A stretch of DNA of 64,000 nt from Madurella fahalii (lineage: Eukaryota > Ascomycota > Sordariomycetes > Sordariales), in assembly GCA_029876055.1 (NCBI GenBank), contig CM056875.1, positions 7,713,001-7,777,000 of the forward strand, read 5' to 3'. The notes beneath the pieces are model-generated. The model saw only the letters and a program-made list of their open reading frames with translations. It ran no database searches and was not told where the DNA came from. Shown in pieces: positions 57,303 to 64,000 of this stretch (its first letter is position 1; every line of letters starts with the position of its first letter). A program made the translations under genes and the position numbers.

Positions 57303-58857
57303 ATGAATTCGGCAATGGACCCCGGGTTGGCTCCCTCACAGCTGGATGTCTTCAGCATCATCGAACGTGCCTGCTCCGGTGCCTCTCTCATTGGATCCGT
57401 CGTGGTCATCGCCACCTTTTGCGCATCCAAGGCCTTCCACAAGCCCATCAACCGCTTAGTCTTTTACGCGTCGTTTGGGAACCTCATGACAAACGTAGCA
57501 ACACTGATGGCTCGGTCCTTTATCTCCGACACCACCTCGGCGGGCTGCCAATTTCAGGCGTTTCTCATCCAAATGTAAGAATCTCGGCCTAGCTCACCTG
57601 CTCAAGCCGACTGACACGCCTTGTTAGGTTCATGCCTGCCGACACTTGCTGGACATTGGCCATGGCTGTGAACGTATACCTGACCTTCTACTTCAAGTTT
57701 GATGGCCAGCGGTTGAGGAAGATGGAGATCCCCTATCTCCTGCTCTGTTACGGCGTTCCGTTTATCGTGGCCCTTACTTTTATCTTCGTCTCGAGTCCCG
57801 AGAAGGGGCGTATGTACGGGAACGCGACGCTATGGTGCTGGATCTCGCCCCGATGGGACATATTCCGCATCCTTTTGTTCTACGGTCCCGTCTGGTAGGT
57901 TCTGGCCCTGCGAGCGAGTGGATGCAAAAACTGAGCAATGGTCAAAACAGGATTGTGATCCTTATCACCTTCTTCATCTACATCCGCGCCGGCCGCGAAA
58001 TCTACAAGAAGCACAAGCAACTGAAAGAGTTTAGCACTGGCCAGCATGATCCCGAGCCCCTTCCTGCCCTCGACGACCTTTTTGTCTCGACCAAGACCAC
58101 CGAAGTCTTTGTCACGACCGAAGCCGCCGACAAGGGTGCCATCGACCTGGCGCCCCTGGGCGGTGGTGGCGGCCGCCGTGGGTCGCAGGTGTCGGGTCCG
58201 AAACCGCCCAAGGCTGCCTACTCGGTGACCATCTCGTCCAACCGGCGAGAGGCCAACCGCGAATCCTACGGCGACATCGAGCTCCCCATCCAGAGCAACA
58301 TCGCCGCCGACACGCAAAGCAAAGCAGACGTCCGGAACAACGGCGGTTCCACGGGCGTCAACCCGCTCCGTCGGCGCGCAGCCTACGAGGCTAGCAACGC
58401 GACGTGGTCCTACACCAAGTGCGCCATCCTCTTCTTCACGGCCATGCTCGTCACCTGGATCCCGTCCAGCGCGAACCGCGTGTACTCGGTCATCCACCAG
58501 GGGCAGGCTTCGTTGGCGCTCGAGTACATGTCGGCCTTCGTCCTGCCGCTGCAGGGGTTCTGGAACGCCATCATCTACCTCGTGACGTCGTGGAAGGCGG
58601 TCCAGATGCTGTGGGACGACATGTGCGCGTGGTGGCCGTGGGGAGGGTCGAGCGGGCGCCGGCGGCCCAACGCGCAGGAACTCGTGCCCGGCAGGTCCGC
58701 CTTCCAGATGATGAGTAGTGGCCGCAACGGGTCCAAGGCCAGCGATGCCAAGGTGTACGAGACGGAGAGCATGACGGAGTTGGCCGGCAGCCGGCCGGGC
58801 TCGAGCTCCGGCCCAGCGACCCCCATGGACGCTCACCCAGGGCATTTGAAGCATTAG
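57303..58857 (+). CDS. cAMP-receptor-like G-protein-coupled receptor
   Basis: Seven-helix plasma-membrane receptor of the fungal cAMP-receptor-like class (Dictyostelium cAR related; Neurospora GPR-1 to GPR-3 type). Exons 57303-57574, 57628-57894 and 57951-58857 give 481 aa; both introns (53 and 56 nt) join in frame. Helix 1 is at about 24-45 (SGASLIGSVVVIATFCASK), helix 2 follows HKPINRLVFYASFGN, and helix 3 contains CWTLAMAVNVYLTFYF. Cys82 (AGCQFQ) and the Cys of ATLWCWIS are placed for the usual extracellular disulfide. Helix 5 is IVILITFFIYIRAG (181-194), helix 6 CAILFFTAMLVTWIPSSANR (337-356) and helix 7 LPLQGFWNAIIYLVTSW (378-394). The third cytoplasmic loop is long (about 140 residues), and the Ser/Gly-rich tail (395-481) may be phosphorylated. 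The ligand is unknown; nutrient or pheromone-independent sensing is typical of the class. Confidence 0.92.
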
Positions 58858-61800
58858 GAGGATTATCTAAGGGGGACCCTAATTCGGATAGGCGGTGCGG
58901 GACCTTCCACACTGGCAGCAAGGTTTGGTCTACGAAAAATCAACACTGTCTCCTAATCACTACCTATACCTATCCCGCCCTGTAATTATAAGCTACGTTG
59001 AGCCCAGGTTCAACGTTTATTCTTAACACTCTCGCTTTTCTTCACGGTTTTTCTGGACAACGGAGGCAACGGAAACGGCAACGGATTGTTGACGTATATA
59101 CCCCATGTTTTTTTTTTGTCTTGTTATTTATTTACTTTTCCTGCGCAACGGAGTTCTATCTCTTCCAATCACTGTTTTTTTCATTGTGTTATACCCTGGG
59201 AGTGCGCCGCGGAGATGCAGTCCCGATGTGACTTTGCCTGGAAACCTTCAAAAGCGATGGAAGGAGCGCAGCAGTCGGTGTATTCTACCTCGTTTCCTTG
59301 CAAATCTTGCTCAAAGGACCCGCGATAAAGTGGTGGCGATGGTAGGGTTGGTTAATGCATCTCAACTGACGATTCAATTTGGTCAGGACGTGGCTCGGCT
59401 GACGGCATGGGCTCTGCTTGACTTTGACGATCTGCATTTCAGGGTCTTGGTGTGCTCCTGGTCTGTGCCGCACGAACACTTCCCTGGGGTTACATGCACC
59501 TTAGACACGGGAAGGAGCCTCATAAGAAAGCTACAAGAGTTTGAATAATTGAGTGTTCACCAGCATTTTGTCGGACACCTCTTGATGGGCCGGCAAATGG
59601 TCGAATCAAACGGATGAATCCATGTTTGTCGTTCGCTTTGCCGAGTCTCTTACCCCTTTCCGAGACACTTAGCGCGTCCCGGTAACTCGGGTATGTTTTA
59701 GGGCCTTTTTTTTTTTTTTTTTTCGGTCTTCTTTTGATGGGGGTTGGCATCTCGTGCCCTCTTCTTCAGTTTCTTGTGCTACCCCGCATGACGAACTGAG
59801 ACACCCGATCTGTCGCAAAACGCCACGTCTGCCACGCGGCTGAAGAGTGGTGACGCGCATCGTTTTCCGTGTCAATATCATGTTATACACGTAGATGGCT
59901 GCTTTGTTCTTTGCTCATCAATCCGGCCCCAGCTGGAACATGGATATAGCCTCGTCGGTCGTGGCCAATCCGATCTTCGAGTAGGATCCCCTTTCCAACG
60001 TGGAGCAAGTTTTTCCTGCAGTTCAAATTTCCCGTTGGTGATTAGTTCAAGACATGTGGGTGGAGGCATGCAAAGTCTCCCGCCGCCTCTGCTGGTATCG
60101 CCTCATCTCATCTGGGAGCGGAGAAGAGTGACATCCGCGGGTTGCCATGGCAGTTGGTTTGACCACATAAGGAGAGGCATTTCGGCTTGTCTGTCTTATC
60201 TGTCTTACTGTGTTAACGCTTCTGCGACATAATACGGCTCTGGGCTGTTAGGGCCGAACTATGAGCTCTCCAGTGATCACAAGTCGTGTGGCAAGTTCCA
60301 CCACACCACACGGAATGGAATTCCGGGTCGATGGCTCTCATCTCGGTCGAATCCACTCTGCAAATGGGTCAGGGCCTTCTGGCCGCAGGGCCTTTCCATG
60401 GTGCGGACCTTGACCCCACCGACCGACGCTTCACATTCACAACTTCTCCGCATCTTGGTAAACGGAACTCGCTGGCTCGAGCTGCACACATCGGGCTTTC
60501 GGCTACGTGCCCACGAGCGGGGTCGGTATCTTGTCTGTTTGTTGCGGTATTGTCTCAATCGGGGTTGCGGAGCGCAGCAGTGGGTTCGCCGTCGTTGATG
60601 AGCTGAACCATGTTCTGGGGAAGTCTGGCGGATCCAAACTGGAGCTGCGTCCTCTCGCGATGTCACTACTCTCTGCGACTCACGGAATTAAAACATCGAT
60701 CATCATCCTGTGTATACTTCAAACCCACAAATCCCACCGAAACCTAGCAGCGTGTTCGAGGCCCCTTGGCATCTCATTTTCAATTGCGAGAGAATACTGA
60801 TTGGCCGGGCTTCGTTTACGAAAAGCTTGAACCGAAGAGGGGGTTTCTTGGGGTACCAAAACCGTTTTCATCTCCGCTCCAGTTCCTCACAACCCCACCA
60901 CACACTCCTTGCTCGAAAGCAACCCAAAACTCATTTATCAACTACGTACGGGCTGTTTTCCGGTCCGCGTCTTGCAACCATCCCGCCCTCAAGCATCACC
61001 CTCCGCATTGCGTACCATCCTGCACAGACATCTCATCTTTCCCCGTCGGCGAGAAGCCGAGCCGTATCCGCCAACGGCTCCAACATTCTGGGACGAAGTT
61101 ACATCGACGCTCTGACCTCATCCCAGAGTTCTGCAGCTGGGCGGACGGCCTTGCTTGCCAGATACGGGCAACAAGCCAAGCAGATGTCAAAGAGCCCGAT
61201 GCAACTGCAACCCAAGCGGAGCCGTGAAACCGCAAAAGTGTTGCTCTGAACCGGGGATTATCGGAAAATGGTGACATTCTCGCTTCCAGAGCATGCAGCG
61301 CGTCGGCACAAACCCCTGCGCCGCTCCGTGCCCGTTCTAGGCTTAAGTAACGGTGGACAATACGGAGTAACAGACGGCAAGCTTACCCCTGAACACGAGC
61401 CCTACCATGTACCTACCCTCGGTTTCCATGATCACGGTTCTGCCGCTCTCGCTTCCAGGGATAAGGGCTTCATCATCTACGAGGCTGGCTACCCTGCCAT
61501 TGTGGCACTCCGCGGTCTCGGACTTACATAGGGGTCGTAGTCTTCTTGCAAGTTTTACGAGACATGGAAAAATCGACCGGATTGGGATCAAAAAGATGCT
61601 GCACCCATACCACTGGCGCGATAAATTGGTGTGTAACACCGACTCTGCACCAGAGAACTCCCCTTAAGCGGTGAGTTGCCACGAATCTCACAGCGTATCT
61701 CTCTTTGCCTCGTAGGTCGACTGCAAAGAAAATGCATCTCCCTTTCTCGCTGGTGAGAAGTCAAATCCCAATGATAGAATTGGTAGGCCTTGCGAATTTG

Positions 61801-62324
61801 ACCGGTTTCCTCTCCCCCCTCCCACCACTACCACTGGGCCCATGCATGGTTTATCGGGCCTTCTGCTCCTACCCAACCGCAGATGTTCTCAGTCAGCAAC
61901 CGACCAGCAAACCCTCTGTTCGGACTCAAACTTTGGTACGCGGTCACTATATCCGAGGCTCTCCTCAGCCGTGTTGGTGCAAGTAGACGCGGCAAAGTAC
62001 AGTAGGTAGGGAAGGTACCATGGCTGATGACGGATCCAGGCCCCGATCGACCAGAGGCTGGGCCGCAGCAAAAGTCAAAATTGGCTTGACGATCTTACTC
62101 CGATCGAGAACCAACAGACTTCATCACAGCAAAAGCCGGGAAGGAAATGAAGCTGAGCGGAAGCGCCGCAAAAACGATACCGAGAACATTCGCCTCACAT
62201 CTCTACCTCGAGATAGGCTTTCCCAAACTTCGCTACCCATCCACACGGGGACCCCCCCCCTAAACCACCAACTCCATATATACCCACAGAGAGTAACACA
62301 GTAACACAGCGATAACGGCATGCA
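58858..62324. other. 3.5 kb without a recognisable gene
   Basis: 3' flank of the receptor gene (T-rich), a T18 run at 59706-59723, then unassigned DNA. A plus-strand frame at 60710-61249 (179 codons) and an overlapping one at 60766-61227 have no domain; both can be open because the stretch is CT-rich. The final part is 3' flank of the tethering-subunit gene. Confidence 0.45.
59706..59723. repeat. T18 homopolymer run
   Basis: Eighteen consecutive T residues; length likely variable. Confidence 0.85.
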
Positions 62325-64000
62325 TCACCCCCCAGCATCGACAACCGGCCCCTTCTCCTCGACCCTCGCAACAAACTCGTACCCCACCCGCAGATTCTCC
62401 GCCCCGCTCAGCGACCTGGCCACCATGGCCTCGTGCCCTTCACACACCAGCCGCCGCAGCGCCGCGACCAAGAACCCAGCAGCCACCCCGACCTCCCAAT
62501 CGTCCGGGATCAGCCCCAGCACCTCGAGCACGTCAAACCAGGCCCCGAACCGCTCCAGCAGCGCCCCGGTCTGCTCGACCCTCTCGTCCGGGTCCTCGAG
62601 CGCGAGGAACTCGCCCAGCAGCACCCGGAAGAGCCGCGTCTGCTCCTCCCACGTCGGCGGCAGGCTGCTCTCGCTGTCGCGCCTGTGGTGGCGCGCCCCC
62701 CACGCGGGGGCCAGCGCGCCGCCGCCGCCGCCGCGCAGGCAGTACGAGACGGCCGTGTCGTAGTCGCCGAGGCAGTGCACGAGCAGGCGGAGCGCGTCCT
62801 CGTGCCGGCGCGCGCGCCCGGCCAGGATGATGGCCTCGGGGACGAGCAGCTGCTGGCGGGTTTCGCGACCCGCCATCGCGTGCGCGCCGTTGGTGATGGC
62901 GTCTCCTCCGTTTTGTTGCTGAAGCTGCTCAGGCGGGGCTCGTGGTGGTAATAACCCGTCGTCGATACGCCGGCGGATAGCGGCTGCGTCGTAGTCGTGG
63001 CCGCCGCCTAGAAGCTGGAGTAGGCGTAGGCGGCTCTGCCAGACCTCGTCGTTGGGCGGGGCGTTATCGGCTAAGAAGCGGAGGTAGGTTGGCTTGGGCG
63101 GTTGAAGGGCGCGGTAGGCGTCGTATGAGGCCGCGATTGTCTCGCGAGAGGCGGGTGACGTCTGTAGGTCGGTAATGACGATGTCGAGGTAATACGTGAT
63201 GAGCTCGTTTACGTAGGCGGTGTTGCCTTTGCCAAAGACGAGGTGCTCGAGGTAGTACTTCACGGCGTCTGGCGCCTGCTCTCGGAGGAGGGCCACCGTC
63301 TGAGTGTGTTCGAACTTGGGAGCTCTTCCCTTCTCGTCAGTGAATACTTGGGCACCGAGCTTGGGGTTTCGATTAGCGAGCCACACGCCGTATTCTTGCA
63401 CCAGCGCCTGGTTGCTGATGTTTGAGAGATAACTCCGAACTCGCTGCTCGCCGTCGCCTAGCTCGCCGCCTCTATCTTCCTCACCCTCGATGATGCGTCT
63501 CCATGTCCCGAGCACATATGTTGCCATTTTGCGGTGTTGGTAGAGCCGGCTGAGAACGAAGAGGCGACGATAGCTTTCCAGTAGGTCCACCGCCCTGTCG
63601 AAGCAGTCGACGCCGTGATCAACTAGGTCGTAGAGTTCTTTTCGTACCGACCCAGGGTGTCCTACAGGCGTATCTTGATCGAGTTCCAGGAGCACCAGCA
63701 GGAGGGACGCGTCAACCGTCCGAAATACTTCGTCTGGTATGCTTCCGAACCCTTTCTTCTTCCTCCAGGCCGTGAGGAAGCGTCTCAGAAATTGGAGAAC
63801 ATTGGGTGCTAAAGAGCCGACTCCTTGTACGGTCAACCCATCCGTCTCGGCCGAGATGTAGCTCTCGACAATTCTCTTGATGCCTCCATAAATCCATATA
63901 CCTCTTCGGCTCACGACGATTTCGTTCCGAAGCGCCGGGATCATGGACAAGACAACCCTAGCATCTAGGTCACTGCCCAGGAGATTTTCCTCCATTGCTC
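62325..64000 (-). CDS. C-terminal part of a Vps3/Vps39-family vacuolar tethering subunit (partial)
   Basis: The reading frame enters from beyond the right end of the window and stops at 62325, so at least 558 residues of the C-terminal half are visible. The content is helical-repeat sequence typical of the Vps39/TGFBRAP1 families: DLDARVVLSMIPALRNEIVV, RRGIWIYGGIKRIVESYI, DHGVDCFDRAVDLLESYRRL, LVQEYGVWLANRNPKLGAQV, DAVKYYLEHLVFGKGNTAYV, RRHEDALRLLVHCLGDYDTA and ERFGAWFDVLEVLGLIPDDW. These proteins form part of CORVET (Vps3) or HOPS (Vps39) and hold endosomes or vacuoles together with Rab GTPases before fusion. The C-terminus lacks the Cys/His cluster found in metazoan Vps39, so the Vps3/TGFBRAP1 branch seems more likely. 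The N-terminal CNH domain expected for the family would lie outside the window. The first in-frame ATG at 63995 is probably internal. Confidence 0.65.
   Translation of the reverse strand, partial: AMEENLLGSDLDARVVLSMIPALRNEIVVSRRGIWIYGGIKRIVESYISAETDGLTVQGVGSLAPNVLQFLRRFLTAWRKKKGFGSIPDEVFRTVDASLLLVLLELDQDTPVGHPGSVRKELYDLVDHGVDCFDRAVDLLESYRRLFVLSRLYQHRKMATYVLGTWRRIIEGEEDRGGELGDGEQRVRSYLSNISNQALVQEYGVWLANRNPKLGAQVFTDEKGRAPKFEHTQTVALLREQAPDAVKYYLEHLVFGKGNTAYVNELITYYLDIVITDLQTSPASRETIAASYDAYRALQPPKPTYLRFLADNAPPNDEVWQSRLRLLQLLGGGHDYDAAAIRRRIDDGLLPPRAPPEQLQQQNGGDAITNGAHAMAGRETRQQLLVPEAIILAGRARRHEDALRLLVHCLGDYDTAVSYCLRGGGGGALAPAWGARHHRRDSESSLPPTWEEQTRLFRVLLGEFLALEDPDERVEQTGALLERFGAWFDVLEVLGLIPDDWEVGVAAGFLVAALRRLVCEGHEAMVARSLSGAENLRVGYEFVARVEEKGPVVDAGG

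Noticed and set aside
57880..58854. 324-codon minus-strand frame opposite the receptor gene
   Set aside because: Arg/Pro/His-rich antisense shadow of the receptor exon, which itself has clear helices.
1..64000. CRISPR array, prophage, integron, biosynthetic gene cluster or bacterial defence system
   Set aside because: No spaced direct repeats or matching proteins; the window is ordinary fungal nuclear DNA.

Overview
The window is nuclear DNA of a filamentous ascomycete, most likely a sordariomycete of the Sordariales/Chaetomiaceae kind. The evidence is the mix of gene families (mitochondrial phosphatidylserine decarboxylase, Hrd1, fibrillarin, RPL17, UCH37, Efm7, a fungal DUF6590 protein, a cAMP-receptor-like GPCR), short introns of about 50-180 nt with GTNNGT donors and CTAAC/CTGAC-like branch sites, C/G-ending codons, and CT-rich 5' leaders. 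There are no operons, CRISPR arrays, prophages or bacterial genes. All gene models were spliced by hand; where I give exon coordinates, the phases close and the lengths divide by three.

Layout. 0-6 kb: phosphatidylserine decarboxylase (+), a nitroreductase (-) and a CysJ/P450-reductase-like flavoprotein without a flavodoxin domain (-). 6-9.3 kb: no gene seen. 9.3-15.5 kb: a DUF6590 protein (-) and a coiled-coil protein (+), divergently arranged. 18.1-19.3 kb: a basic, Ser-rich unknown protein (-) with an in-frame TAG. 19.9-22.7 kb: Hrd1, the ER-associated degradation ubiquitin ligase (-). 24.9-29.7 kb: the methyltransferase Efm7/Nnt1 (-) and a C2H2 zinc-finger protein (-). 29.7-42 kb: about 12 kb in which I see no convincing gene. 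42-47 kb: a compact housekeeping block with fibrillarin (-) and ribosomal protein L17 (+) sharing a divergent promoter, then the proteasome deubiquitinase UCH37 (-). 51.1-52.3 kb: an unrecognised gene with a canonical PCNA-binding motif and an in-frame TGA. 57.3-58.9 kb: a seven-helix receptor (+). 62.3 kb to the end: the C-terminal part of a Vps3/Vps39-type vacuolar tethering subunit (-), which runs off the window.

The functional links are loose: Hrd1 and UCH37 both belong to ubiquitin/proteasome pathways, and fibrillarin and RPL17 both serve ribosome production from one intergenic region. The most unusual points are two 14-nt and one 23-nt micro-exons in fibrillarin and UCH37, a duplicated peptide-plus-intron module in the DUF6590 gene, two genes with apparent in-frame stops followed by well-preserved coding sequence, and the PIP-box protein. 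I found no clear defence system, secondary-metabolite cluster or intact transposon.
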